A DNA stretch of 64,000 nucleotides from Desulfolutivibrio sulfoxidireducens (GCF_013376475.1 NZ_CP045508.1:3260001-3324000), one strand, 5' to 3'; positions 1-7,942 are shown, counted from the first letter of the stretch. The notes: generated from the letters alone by a model not told the origin. Translations and numbers: made by a program.

Positions 1-2
1 TG

Positions 3-197
3 GAGCCGCGAAGCGACGCCTCGGTGGTGCTTTCACGGCAGAACCGGTTTCAGATACCGAAGTATTACAGAAGGTTGAATGTCTATCCCCGGGCCATGAT
101 CCTGGAGGGCCGGCTGACGGGTCTGTCCAGGCTGGGAAAGGATTTCACCGGGCTGGTTCCGGCCCAGGTACGGCGTTTTTTGCCCCGGCGCTGGTAG
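3..197 (+). CDS. C-terminal fragment of an unidentified protein (5' truncated by window edge)
   Basis: A frame open from the first bases of the window ends at a TAG at 195-197 and encodes the last 64 residues of a basic protein finishing in FLPRRW. No start codon is expected, because the gene enters from the left. The reading frame has the high third-position GC of real genes here. I do not recognise the family from this tail, and no domain motif is visible. It is convergent with the DUF3795 gene that ends at 217. Confidence 0.45.
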   Translation, partial: EPRSDASVVLSRQNRFQIPKYYRRLNVYPRAMILEGRLTGLSRLGKDFTGLVPAQVRRFLPRRW

Positions 198-216
198 CGC
201 GGCGGGCCGCGCTATT

Positions 217-729
217 TTATCTCTTTTTCAGGTACTGTTCGATCGCCTGCCTGTGATCTGCCACGTAACGGCAGCTTGGTTCCTTGCCGCACTTCCGGCA
301 TGTCAAATCGTAGGCGGAATTGATGGTTCCGCATTGTGGGCAGGCATAGTTTTCCCTGATCTCCTCGAGCCATTGCCCGCAGCCGACGGACCTGATCCGG
401 CCGAGATTGGCCCAAAGCCCGATCCGATGCGGCATTGCGGCCTGAAACCGTTTCAGGTCTTCGCAGGGATATTCTTCGCACTCGCCGCAGAAGTCGATGC
501 CCCGCTGCGCCGCGCAGGCGGACATTCCGCACGTCCCGCAGTAGGGGAGCCTTTTCTCCGACCGGCACCCATGGCACCTGCTTTCCTCCACCGGCCAATT
601 TCGTTGGGCGGCAAGCCGTTTCAACCTTTCCGGGTCTTCATTGGCGGCAATGAACCAGGAGCACGCCGCACAGTAAAGGCCGCACACGGCCGCCAACTCA
701 TTGGGAATCTTCTCCGTTTCCCTGTGCAT
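217..729 (-). CDS. DUF3795-type cysteine-rich protein with C-terminal zinc ribbon
   Basis: The 170-aa protein opens with CGLYCAACSWFIAA, followed by CHGC and CGTCGMSAC, the cysteine pattern of the DUF3795 family (small putative metal-binding proteins of unknown function common in anaerobes). The C-terminal third adds a zinc-ribbon-like arrangement, CPQC then CRKC about 14 residues later. There is no signal peptide, so it is likely cytosolic. It starts 24 nt downstream of the stop of the DUF2141 gene (754) on the same strand and may be cotranscribed with it. The family call rests on the Cys spacing. The function is not known. Confidence 0.75.
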   Translation of the reverse strand: MHRETEKIPNELAAVCGLYCAACSWFIAANEDPERLKRLAAQRNWPVEESRCHGCRSEKRLPYCGTCGMSACAAQRGIDFCGECEEYPCEDLKRFQAAMPHRIGLWANLGRIRSVGCGQWLEEIRENYACPQCGTINSAYDLTCRKCGKEPSCRYVADHRQAIEQYLKKR

Positions 730-753
730 GGCAGCCCTCGTCCTCCCGTCCTG

Positions 754-1179
754 TCAATATTTGAGCGTGATGGCGATCGCCTGATCGGGCGTATCGAGGG
801 TGATCCCGCTTGTGTCAAACAAGGGCGAGCCTGCCGGATTGTTTGACAGCCCGTACCCTTTCTTGGGAATCCCGAAGATATTTTTTTCGAGTACCCCGGA
901 CAGGTCGTTGTCATGGAACATGGCCACCGCGTAGGACCCGAACGGGAGCGCGGCGAATGTGACCACGGCTTTGCGGTCTTTTATCGCCACCTTCTCCCTG
1001 CGAACGGCCTTGCTCGTGTCGTATGGAAATCCGGCGGCATCGGCAAAGACGCTGACCATGGCAAGGCCAGTGTCATTCTGAAAACCTTCCATGGTAACGG
1101 TGAGGTTTCCAGTGCTGTCGCTTCCCCAGGCCGGGACACCGATCATCAGGACGATGAGGAGACATGCCGCCAATCTCAT
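754..1179 (-). CDS. Secreted DUF2141 domain protein
   Basis: The 141-aa protein has a clear signal peptide (MRLAACLLIVLMIGVPAWGS), then a beta-rich DUF2141 domain with the typical LPFGSYAVAMFHDND segment and the IFGIPKKGYGLSNN segment near residues 100-115. Proteins of this family are periplasmic or exported and of unknown function. The gene lies upstream of the DUF3795 gene on the minus strand. No dedicated regulator is visible. Confidence 0.8.
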   Translation of the reverse strand: MRLAACLLIVLMIGVPAWGSDSTGNLTVTMEGFQNDTGLAMVSVFADAAGFPYDTSKAVRREKVAIKDRKAVVTFAALPFGSYAVAMFHDNDLSGVLEKNIFGIPKKGYGLSNNPAGSPLFDTSGITLDTPDQAIAITLKY

Positions 1180-1285
1180 GGTGTGCCCTCATTAAAGTAA
1201 GCGCTTCAGGACAGTTCCCGCGGCAGATGATCGATTTCCGGCCGCGGGACCTTTGACCGGCCATCCATACAAATCACGGATACCC

Positions 1286-1302
1286 CCCCGGCCTTGCCGG
1301 GG
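1286..1302 (-). terminator. GC hairpin downstream of pspC
   Basis: A perfect 7-bp stem (CCCCGGC, 3-nt loop, GCCGGGG) sits 85 nt past the pspC stop. There is no strong U-tract, so intrinsic termination is only a suggestion. Confidence 0.3.
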
Positions 1303-1386
1303 CATGCCCCTCTTTTCCCAAAACGGTCGTACTCCTGAAGGTCGCGGCACTCGTGTCGCGCCTCCACGGATTTCGGGAAGATGACC

Positions 1387-1770
1387 CTAGCCGCGAAAGC
1401 GGCGTTCCCAGTCGTATTCCTTGGAGGTGACCACGTCCTCCATGCGGCGGATGCGGCGGCTTATGCGTTCGAAGCGGCGCTTGAGCTCGTCGCGGCCGCC
1501 CCTTTTGTCCGAGGCGTACCGGGCGTAGAAGTCGCGTTCGTCGTCGCTGCCCGGGGGCAGGACGGGTTCGGGTTTGATCAGCAGTCCGGCCAGCAGGTAG
1601 GCCCCGATCACGGGCCAGATGCCGGAGAAGACGGCCAGGAGGATCACCCCCACCCGGACCATGGACACGGGCACATCCAGGAAGCGGCCCAGTCCCTTGC
1701 ATACCCCGAGCAGCCTGCCGTCGCGGGCGCGGTAGAGGCGCTCGTATTTGAGTTCGGAGATGTGTCTCAT
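1387..1770 (-). CDS. pspC: PspC-domain envelope stress membrane protein
   Basis: The 127-aa protein begins with the PspC signature (LYRARDGRLLGVCKGLGRFL at about residues 11-30), followed by a hydrophobic segment (VGVILLAVFSGIWPVIGAYLLAGLL) and a charged, probably helical C-terminus. In characterised Psp systems PspC is an inner-membrane sensor that works with PspB and PspA. Its start codon overlaps the end of the preceding pspB-like gene by 4 nt, which supports translational coupling in a pspA-(micro-ORF)-pspB-pspC operon. Confidence 0.88.
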   Translation of the reverse strand: MRHISELKYERLYRARDGRLLGVCKGLGRFLDVPVSMVRVGVILLAVFSGIWPVIGAYLLAGLLIKPEPVLPPGSDDERDFYARYASDKRGGRDELKRRFERISRRIRRMEDVVTSKEYDWERRFRG

Positions 1771-2015
1771 GCGCTTTTTCCCTCGTCCCCGCGCCTGCCG
1801 GAGATGATGATGGTTTCCAGGCTTTCCACGCGCTGTTCCAGGCGTTCCAGTTCCCGGAAGAGTTCCTGAGCGGACCCGGCCTCGTCGCGTTCGGTCTGGG
1901 CGCGGGCGCCGCCGGATTTGAACAGGCGTCCGGCCAGGCCCAGGACACCGCCCAGGATGACGATGCAGACCAGCGCGGCCCCGGCCACGATCAGCGTGAG
2001 CAGAATCTTGATCAT
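1767..2015 (-). CDS. pspB: PspB-like small membrane protein
   Basis: The 82-aa protein has one N-terminal membrane segment (about residues 3-28, leucine/isoleucine/valine-rich) and a cytosolic coiled-coil tail ending in ELERLEQRVESLETII. This resembles the C-terminal half of PspB, which has a helical region followed by a short LESIL-like stretch. Size, topology and position between pspA and pspC all support PspB. Overall sequence similarity to the enterobacterial protein is low, so the symbol is given on context. It overlaps pspC by ATGA (1767-1770). Confidence 0.62.
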   Translation of the reverse strand: MIKILLTLIVAGAALVCIVILGGVLGLAGRLFKSGGARAQTERDEAGSAQELFRELERLEQRVESLETIIISGRRGDEGKSA

Positions 2016-2124
2016 GGGATATCGGTCCTTGCCCGCCGGGCCGTCATGGCCCGGGTTTCCCGGCCAGGGGCGGTGTCGGGGGGCCGCCCCGGCCGGGCAG
2101 AAGGTTCCCGGTTGGTCTCCGGGG

Positions 2125-2208
2125 TCATGCCCGCAAAAGGCGCGCGTACGAGCGTTGCAACAGGAACATGATGAGCAGGAACCCCAGCCTTGCGAGCAGG
2201 TTTTTCAT
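2125..2208 (-). CDS. 27-aa hydrophobic micro-ORF between pspA and pspB
   Basis: Directly after the pspA TAA, with a single intervening base, an ATG opens a 27-codon frame. It encodes a basic-hydrophobic-basic peptide (MKNLLARLGFLLIMFLL core, then QRSYARLLRA). The layout, one short membrane helix with flanking Arg/Lys, suits a small inner-membrane peptide or amphipathic helix. PspD of enterobacteria is also a small membrane protein in the same operon, but I cannot claim homology. The spacing to pspA implies translational coupling. A purine-rich GGCGGCGAATAAC stretch precedes the ATG. Expression is unproven. Confidence 0.4.
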   Translation of the reverse strand: MKNLLARLGFLLIMFLLQRSYARLLRA

Positions 2209-2209
2209 G

Positions 2210-2920
2210 TTATTCGCCGCCGGAGGCAGTGGGTTCGGGCCGCGTCTTCTGGCGCAGGGCGGCCAGTTCGCGTTCGATGTCCTCGTCGGCCTCCAGGCGG
2301 GCGAATTTTTCCTCCAGGGTCACGGGTTCGCCCTGGCGGGAGGCCGTGTCGCGCCGGCCCGGAGTGGCCAGATCGGCCTCGGCCTCCAGGCGCTCGATAC
2401 GGTTTTCGAATTCTTCGAAACGTAGCAGGGTGTCGGCCGATTGTACACGGCGCAGTTCGGCGCCGGCCCGTTTTTTCCCAGCGGCCCGGTGGTGTCTGGC
2501 CACCAGGACGCGACGTCGTTCCTTGGCCGAGGCCAGCTTTTCCTCGAGCTTGTCGATGTCGGCCTTGCAGGCCTGGACCATGCCCTCGAATTCGGCGGTT
2601 TCGGCCTCGAGGGCCAGGGCGTGTTCCTCCATGCGGCGCTTTTCCAGGAGGGCCTCGCGGGCCAGGTCCTCTCGGCCCTTGTCCACGGCCAGCCTGGCCT
2701 TGTCGTGCCAGATGGCGGCGCGGGAGGCGGCCTCGTCGCGGTGACGGCGGGCGGTGGCGGCCTGGGCCATGGTCCTGGCGCAGGAGGCCTTGAGTTCGAC
2801 GAGTGTTTCCTCCATTTCCTGGATCATGAGCCGGATGAGTTTTTCGGGGTCTTCGGCCTTGTCGAGCATGGCGCTGATATTGGCGTTTACGATATCGCGG
2901 AATCGGGTGAAGATGCCCAT
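2210..2920 (-). CDS. pspA: Phage shock protein A (PspA/IM30 family)
   Basis: The 236-aa protein is almost entirely coiled coil, beginning MGIFTRFRDIVNANISAMLD, the classic PspA amphipathic helix 1, and continuing with EDPEKLIRLMIQEMEETL. Length and the helical pattern match PspA/IM30 (about 220-240 aa). PspA binds stressed membranes as large ESCRT-III-like oligomers and restrains PspF. It is the first gene after the sigma-54 promoter at 2955-2970, with a perfect AAGGAGG ribosome-binding site 7-8 nt before the ATG. PspF is encoded divergently. Confidence 0.93.
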   Translation of the reverse strand: MGIFTRFRDIVNANISAMLDKAEDPEKLIRLMIQEMEETLVELKASCARTMAQAATARRHRDEAASRAAIWHDKARLAVDKGREDLAREALLEKRRMEEHALALEAETAEFEGMVQACKADIDKLEEKLASAKERRRVLVARHHRAAGKKRAGAELRRVQSADTLLRFEEFENRIERLEAEADLATPGRRDTASRQGEPVTLEEKFARLEADEDIERELAALRQKTRPEPTASGGE

Positions 2921-2954
2921 GGTGGTTCCTCCTTGGGGCGTTTGGGCCGAAGAA

Positions 2955-2970
2955 AGCAGGGAGCGTGCCA
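2955..2970 (-). promoter_or_regulatory. Sigma-54 promoter for the psp operon
   Basis: Read on the minus strand, the site is TGGCACGCTCCCTGCT. This matches TGGCAC-N5-TTGC with one substitution in the -12 element and the required GG/GC spacing. The inferred start lies near 2943, about 23 nt before the pspA ATG. The neighbouring pspF encodes the expected activator. Confidence 0.85.
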
Positions 2971-3070
2971 GATTTCAAAGGATGTTATTTCAATAGCATA
3001 GCCGTACCAACAAAAAGCATTCTGGACGTTTTCACCACTATTCGGTAATTTTTTCCAAAAGGTGGCGTAA

Positions 3071-4132
3071 ATGTCCCAATCTCCCCAGGGGATCGTCGAG
3101 GCCCTCGGCCACTCCGACGCCTTCCTCGCCTTCCAGGAACGACTCTCCCTCGTCGCCCGCGTCGACCGACCGGTCATCCTCCTCGGCGAACGCGGCACCG
3201 GAAAGGAACTCGCCGCCACCCGCCTGCACTTCCTCTCACGGCGCTGGGAAAAACCCTTCCTGACCCTCAACTGCGCCGCCCTGCCCGAGGCCCTCCTCGA
3301 ATCCGAACTCTTCGGCCACGAGGCCGGCGCCTTCACCGGCGCGGCCAAAACCCGCCACGGCCGCTTCGAATCCGCCCATCACGGCACCCTCTTCCTCGAC
3401 GAGGCCGCCGTCATGCCCCCGCACGTCCAAGAACAAATCCTGCGCGTCGTGGAATACGGCGCCTTCGAACGCCTGGGCGCCTCCGACCCCCGCCGCGTCG
3501 ACGTCCGGCTCGTGGTCGCGGCCAACGCCGACCTGGCCGAACTGGCCCGCCAGGGGAAATTCCGGCCCGACCTCCTGGACCGCTTAAGCTTCGAGGTCCT
3601 GCACCTGCCCCCCCTGCGCTGCCGGCACGGCGACGTCGAACTCCTGGCCCGGCATTTCGCCGCCCGCATGCACGCCGAACTCGGCTGCCCCGGATCGCCC
3701 GATTTCTCCCCCGAGGCCATGGCCGCGCTTCGCACCCACCCCTGGCCCGGAAACGTCCGCGAACTCAAAAACGTGGTCGAACGCGCCGTGTTCCGGGCCG
3801 CCGGGAAACGCATCCGCCACGTGGACTTCGATCCCTTTGCCTCGCCCTTCCCGCCGCTTCCACCCGCCCTGTCCCCGGACCCAGCCCCCTCTCCATCCCC
3901 GGATTCAACCCCGGTCCCGCCGCGTGATCCGGCCACGGCCCTGCCTCCGCTTCCCGCTTCCTTTCCGGCGGCCCTTGCCGTATTCGAACAGACCATGCTC
4001 CGAAACGCCCTGGCCGCGGCCCGGCACAACCAGCGCCGGGCCGCCGAACTGCTCGGGCTGACCTACCACGCCTTTCGCGGCCTCTACCGCAAATACGCCC
4101 GGACCACCCCCCATCCGGAGGACTCGCCATGA
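3071..4132 (+). CDS. pspF: PspF-like sigma-54-dependent transcriptional activator
   Basis: The 353-aa activator has no N-terminal receiver domain. The AAA+ domain begins almost at the N-terminus (Walker A GERGTGKE at 39-46, the sigma-54 contact loop GAFTGA at 86-91, Walker B LFLDEA at 107-112, WPGNVREL near 225). It is followed by a Pro-rich linker (about 260-295) and a Fis-type helix-turn-helix (NQRRAAELLGLTYHAF near 318-335). This layout and the divergent position to pspA identify PspF, which is held inactive by PspA until envelope stress. The linker (PPLPPALSPDPAPSPSPD) is unusually long and proline-rich. The gene overlaps the next one by ATGA at 4129-4132. Confidence 0.88.
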   Translation: MSQSPQGIVEALGHSDAFLAFQERLSLVARVDRPVILLGERGTGKELAATRLHFLSRRWEKPFLTLNCAALPEALLESELFGHEAGAFTGAAKTRHGRFESAHHGTLFLDEAAVMPPHVQEQILRVVEYGAFERLGASDPRRVDVRLVVAANADLAELARQGKFRPDLLDRLSFEVLHLPPLRCRHGDVELLARHFAARMHAELGCPGSPDFSPEAMAALRTHPWPGNVRELKNVVERAVFRAAGKRIRHVDFDPFASPFPPLPPALSPDPAPSPSPDSTPVPPRDPATALPPLPASFPAALAVFEQTMLRNALAAARHNQRRAAELLGLTYHAFRGLYRKYARTTPHPEDSP

Positions 4133-5124
4133 AACCAGCCGCCCCCCAGACCCCAGAGGACATGCACCAGTTGGCCACGGCCTTCCAGAAAAGCCGCGTC
4201 CTGCTCACCGCCTGCGACCTGGGCCTTTTTACCGCCCTGGAGGCTGCCCCGGCCGGCTCCCGCGAACTGGCCGACGTCCTGTCCGCCGACCCCCGGGCCA
4301 CGGACCGGCTCTTAAACGCCCTGCGGGCCATGGGACTGGTCGAAAAACACCATGGTCGCTTCGCCAATACCCCCGCCGCCAGCCGCCTTCTCGTGGAATC
4401 CTCCCCCGAGTTCATGGGCGGCCTGGGGCATACCTCGAACGTCTTTCGGGCCTGGTGCGGCCTGACCGAGGCCGTACGCACCGGAACAGCCGCGCCCGGC
4501 CGCGATCCCGGCTCCCTGGACCCCCAGGCCACCCGGGCCTTCATCCGGGCCATGCACGCCCGGGCCGGGATCACTGCCAAAAAGACCGCCGCCGTCCTGG
4601 ACCTTCGAGGCGTGCGCCGGGTCCTGGACGTGGGCGGCGGCTCCGGGATCTTCGCCATGGCCATGGCCCGGGCCGAGCCCGACCTGCGGGCCACGGTCCT
4701 GGATATGCCCACGGTCACCCCCATGACCCGCGACTACGTGGCCGCCGCCGACCTCTCGGACCGGGTGGACACCCGCGACGGCGACTACCACCAGGCCGAC
4801 TTCGGCGCGAACTACGACCTGGTGTTTTTTTCCGCCGTGTTCCACATCAATTCCCCAACACAAAACAAACATCTGATCCACAAAGCGCAACAGGCCCTGA
4901 ACACCGGCGGCCGCATCGCCATCCTTGACTTCATCATGGACCGGGACCGGGAAAATCCGCCGTTCGCCGCTTTTTTCGCCCTGAACATGCTGGTCAATAC
5001 CCAGGCCGGGGACACCTACACCGAGGACGAACTGCACGCCTGGCTTGCCGCCGCCGGCTTCGCCGACCCGATAACGACCCCGGTCACGCCGCGCGAGACG
5101 CTTGTGGTGGGGGTGAAGAGGTGA
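4129..5124 (+). CDS. SAM-dependent O-methyltransferase (acetylserotonin/hydroxyneurosporene-type)
   Basis: The 331-aa protein has an N-terminal winged-helix dimerisation domain (about 10-85) with the phrase LGLFTALEA. A class-I methyltransferase domain follows, carrying the SAM-binding VLDVGGGSGIFAMAMA (about 163-178) and the acidic loop TVLDMP. It resembles the HIOMT/CrtF-like O-methyltransferases, whose substrates are small hydroxylated molecules. The substrate cannot be told from sequence. Its start overlaps the pspF stop by 4 nt, so it is translationally coupled to the stress regulator, which is an unexpected pairing. There are no membrane segments. Confidence 0.8.
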   Translation: MKPAAPQTPEDMHQLATAFQKSRVLLTACDLGLFTALEAAPAGSRELADVLSADPRATDRLLNALRAMGLVEKHHGRFANTPAASRLLVESSPEFMGGLGHTSNVFRAWCGLTEAVRTGTAAPGRDPGSLDPQATRAFIRAMHARAGITAKKTAAVLDLRGVRRVLDVGGGSGIFAMAMARAEPDLRATVLDMPTVTPMTRDYVAAADLSDRVDTRDGDYHQADFGANYDLVFFSAVFHINSPTQNKHLIHKAQQALNTGGRIAILDFIMDRDRENPPFAAFFALNMLVNTQAGDTYTEDELHAWLAAAGFADPITTPVTPRETLVVGVKR

Positions 5125-5155
5125 GGAGGGGGAGGAGAAGGAAGGAGGGAGGGAA

Positions 5156-5203
5156 CCGGGGAGGGGAACCCCTTTTGTTCACAAAAGGGGTTCCCCTCCC
5201 CGG
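5156..5203. terminator. Perfect 22-bp stem hairpin after the methyltransferase gene
   Basis: The arms 5156-5177 and 5182-5203 are perfectly complementary, with a TTCA loop. The stem centres on AACCCCTTTTG/CAAAAGGGGTT. It lies 32 nt past the stop codon and is probably a transcription terminator or mRNA-stabilising hairpin. Confidence 0.6.
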
Positions 5204-5263
5204 ACCCCACCCCTCCCCAAAAAACTTTCATAGGCTAGGGAAAAAATAATGATATCGGGGGGT

Positions 5264-5286
5264 CCGGGGGGAATGATTCCCCCCGG
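5264..5286. repeat. Dispersed palindrome CCGGGGGGAAT-N-ATTCCCCCCGG, copy 1
   Basis: A 23-bp perfect palindrome. The same core recurs at 8916-8938, 34016-34039 (one extra C) and 58955-58977, each time shortly after the 3' end of a plus-strand gene. Confidence 0.75.
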
Positions 5287-5301
5287 TGGGTGAGGGGTTT
5301 G

Positions 5302-5401
5302 GGGAGAGGGCGAAGCCCTCTCCCCAAAAAAGGAGATGCGATGCCGCAGCGGACGTTTTGCCATATGCCGGGAATCGGCGAGGTCACGGAGCGCCGGTTG
5401 T
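5302..5401 (+). repeat. 100-bp direct duplication, truncated copy of the 5' end of the exonuclease-like gene
   Basis: This stretch matches 7843-7942 at 97 of 100 positions. It includes a hairpin (AGAGGGC-GAA-GCCCTCT), the AAGGAG ribosome-binding site, the ATG (5341) and the first 20 codons of the gene that is intact at 7882. Identity stops at 5401, which is the last base of the SphA-like gene's stop codon on the other strand. It is a gene remnant: the frame runs on only as antisense of that neighbour. Confidence 0.85.
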
Positions 5402-6399
5402 CAGAAGGTCATGGCAAAGGACCCGTATATCGAATCCCCCAGGAAACTGTTGGTGGCTCCGAGGCCGTGCAGCCATTTCGCCACCAGCATGACATCCTTG
5501 CCGGCCACGGGCAACGTGTAGGTGACGATCGGTCCGATGCCGGTTCCCGAAGAGGCGAATCCGCCCATGGTGGCGCCCTCGCCCGAGTCCGGGGTGGTCT
5601 GCGCGAGAAGATACCCCACCGCGCCGAGGGCGAAACGATCGTTGACGTGGCAGGCGAGGGTCCAATCGGCGTGGATCTGGTTGCCGGAGAGGTACCCGGT
5701 GGTCATGTTCTCGGTGTTGACCATGTAGCCGGCATTGACGGACAGCTCAAATCCGCTCTTGCTCAGCCATGTGAAGGCGACGTTCCCGTCGAAAGTGAGG
5801 TAGTTCATGCCGAGGTTGGTCAGTTTATCGGGATTGTAGTAGCCGGTGGGCAGGAAAATGATGGGCGAGACGACCAGGTGGCACTCGCCGAGGTTCCATC
5901 CGGCGATGACAGGCATGATGAAGATGTCGGAGAGCCCGCCTCGGTCGCCGCCGCCGTCGATATCCAGGGAATGGGGCTGGTCGATGCCTGTCTGGCGCGA
6001 CCGCAGGGTATAATCCGCGGACACTTCGCCAGTGATGTGCTCGTTGATGATGATGGGAACGCCGACGCCGATCCCAAGGAAACCACCCATGGCCGGCACG
6101 TCGAACAGATAGGATAGCTTGGTGATGTTCATCACCATGGTTTCGTCAATGCCGGCGTATATCTTGCCGCCCTTGAAGGTGCTGTCCATGTGGGCGGACT
6201 GATAGAACGTGTCGTTGCGGATGAAGAGTCCAGGGCCCGGGATATACCCCATGAGAAAATCCCCATAAGCTCCCGTAATGTAATGGCTCGCGCCGCCCTC
6301 GACGGCCCGGGCGGGACCGGCCCCGAGGGCGAGGCTCAGGGCGAGCGTGGCGGACAGGATGATCAGACCGACGGCGGCATCACGGATCATGGTGGGCAT
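5401..6399 (-). CDS. SphA/MetA-pathway-type outer-membrane beta-barrel protein
   Basis: The 332-aa product from ATG 6399 (AGGAT ribosome-binding site about 8 nt upstream) begins with a signal peptide (AAVGLIILSATLALSLALGA). A beta-barrel-like sequence follows, with the SphA/phenol-MetA family pattern (FLPTGYYNP, GFELSVNAGYMVNTEN) and a C-terminal phenylalanine (SFAMTF) typical of outer-membrane proteins. Relatives are proposed channels for hydrophobic compounds. An upstream in-frame ATG (6483) would put 28 residues before the signal peptide and is less likely. It follows the choloylglycine-hydrolase gene on the same strand with a 158-nt gap. Confidence 0.72.
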   Translation of the reverse strand: MPTMIRDAAVGLIILSATLALSLALGAGPARAVEGGASHYITGAYGDFLMGYIPGPGLFIRNDTFYQSAHMDSTFKGGKIYAGIDETMVMNITKLSYLFDVPAMGGFLGIGVGVPIIINEHITGEVSADYTLRSRQTGIDQPHSLDIDGGGDRGGLSDIFIMPVIAGWNLGECHLVVSPIIFLPTGYYNPDKLTNLGMNYLTFDGNVAFTWLSKSGFELSVNAGYMVNTENMTTGYLSGNQIHADWTLACHVNDRFALGAVGYLLAQTTPDSGEGATMGGFASSGTGIGPIVTYTLPVAGKDVMLVAKWLHGLGATNSFLGDSIYGSFAMTF

Positions 6400-6557
6400 G
6401 GGGCATCCTTTTGGGATTGGAAGTGGGGCCGCGGCGCTGGCGACGCCGCTTCCCGACGCAACGGCATCTCGCCGCAAGGTCACGGCTCCAGGGCAGCCTG
6501 GGAATGGCGGGGGGTGTTGACCGTGCCGCCCATTCCGTCCGCGCCGTTCGACGCTGC

Positions 6558-7655
6558 CTACCGCAATGGCTTGGCCTGGTCCGTCACATCCGGATAGTCG
6601 ACCGGAATGAAGACGGGGATGGAGGCGATGCCCTTGGCCGCGGCAAAGGCCTTGGCCAGATCCACGTAGCGCCAGTTCTTGTTATCCATGCTGCGGAAAT
6701 AGTAGCGGCGGTTGGCGGTGTCGGCCACCACGGACCAGATGGTCTTGTCGTAGCGCATTTCCTTGCCGTCGGCCCCCCGCACCGCGCCGATGGGGATGTC
6801 CACGTTGTCCAGGATGGTGATGGCCTGGTTGAGCCCCTGATCGGCGCCCACGGCCGGCAGCGCGGCCTGGGACAGGGCCACCATGCGCACGAACCGGCTG
6901 GGCGGGCTGTAATCCCCGGGCAGTCCGTAAAGGCCGGACCCCTGGCCGAACTGCTTGAGCGTCAGTCCCTTGAGTTGTTTCTCGGCGGTGTTCATGACCG
7001 AGAGGTTGATGTAGTTGTCGAGGTTGGTGAGCATCCAGTCGAAGGTGGGGGAATTGGTCATCACCCCCAGAGGATTGTCGTAAAGGGTGACCTTGCCGGC
7101 CGTGAACTCGATGACCACGCAGTCGCCCGAGGGGTCATGCACCACGTAATGCAGGGGCAGGGGCCCGGCCATGTCCTGCGGGCCCTGGCAGACCCGCACC
7201 TCGCGATAGGCCTTTCGCACCTCGGCCACGCTGGCGAAATTGGACAGCATCCAGGTGCCGTATTCGAATTGGGCCAGGGTTTTGCCGGCCTCGGAAGATT
7301 CATAGGGCTCGTAGGCGGCGTAGCCCGGCAGGAAGAGTTCCCCAACCACCAGGCCTTTTTCGTTCATGCCGTCGGAGACCAGGGGCATGCCGAAATCGAA
7401 CATGCCGACAAATGCGTATTTATTCTTCCATTTCAAGCCCCCTTGAGCGCCGTCGGGCAGGGTGCCCTGATATGCCGTACCTTTGGGCACCACGCCCAGC
7501 ACCGTCTTCAGGGTCCATTCGCCCTCCATGGTCCGGGCATAGAAGATCAAACCGTCGGTGGTCTTGATGCGCACGCTTGTGCAGGCCAGGCCGGCTGACC
7601 ATGAAAACACGAAAGCCGAAACAAGAAGTCCCATCATCAGTGTCCGATGTCTCAC
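6558..7655 (-). CDS. Choloylglycine hydrolase / linear amide C-N hydrolase family protein
   Basis: The 365-aa secreted Ntn-hydrolase starts at GTG 7655 (GGGGGC ribosome-binding site). After the signal peptide, cleavage before Cys25 (SAGLA|CTSVRI) would free the N-terminal nucleophile. Arg41 in YARTMEG sits 16 residues further on, as R18 does from C2 in bile-salt hydrolases. Family members cleave amide bonds of bile salts, penicillin V or acyl-homoserine lactones. The Gram-negative periplasmic branch often acts on the last two. The substrate here is not determinable. Together with the downstream beta-barrel gene it forms a two-gene unit lying between two 100-bp repeats. Confidence 0.82.
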   Translation of the reverse strand: MRHRTLMMGLLVSAFVFSWSAGLACTSVRIKTTDGLIFYARTMEGEWTLKTVLGVVPKGTAYQGTLPDGAQGGLKWKNKYAFVGMFDFGMPLVSDGMNEKGLVVGELFLPGYAAYEPYESSEAGKTLAQFEYGTWMLSNFASVAEVRKAYREVRVCQGPQDMAGPLPLHYVVHDPSGDCVVIEFTAGKVTLYDNPLGVMTNSPTFDWMLTNLDNYINLSVMNTAEKQLKGLTLKQFGQGSGLYGLPGDYSPPSRFVRMVALSQAALPAVGADQGLNQAITILDNVDIPIGAVRGADGKEMRYDKTIWSVVADTANRRYYFRSMDNKNWRYVDLAKAFAAAKGIASIPVFIPVDYPDVTDQAKPLR

Positions 7656-7842
7656 AACCGCCCCCTTTCTCCCTCGACGGATTCTTTATCCAGTGAAACT
7701 GGTTAGCCGTATTTTCACAATTTCGCAAGAACAAGGTCCTGACAGAATCCTTGAACCATGCGCGCATCGGGGGTTCTCGTGCAGAGTGGAAAACAATGAT
7801 ATCCGGGCCGGAACACGATCCCTCCAAAGGGCGGGGGATATT

Positions 7843-7942
7843 GGGAGAGGGCGAAGCCCTCTCCTCAAAAAAGGAGATGCGATGCTGCAGCGGACGTTTT
7901 GCCATATACCGGGAATCGGCGAGGTCACGGAGCGCCGGTTGT
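7843..7942 (+). repeat. 100-bp direct duplication, copy at the intact exonuclease-like gene
   Basis: Partner of 5302-5401 with three mismatches. It covers the upstream hairpin, ribosome-binding site and first 20 codons of the gene starting at 7882. The two copies bracket 2,441 bp holding the SphA-like and choloylglycine-hydrolase genes. Confidence 0.85.

Noticed and set aside
7581-7655. Choloylglycine-hydrolase homologue as a lipoprotein (GLAC resembles a lipobox)
   Set aside because: The Cys after the signal peptide is the expected N-terminal nucleophile of the Ntn fold, which must stay unmodified.
5302-7942. Insertion sequence or composite transposon
   Set aside because: No transposase or terminal inverted repeats. 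A 100-bp direct repeat is far too long for a normal target-site duplication.
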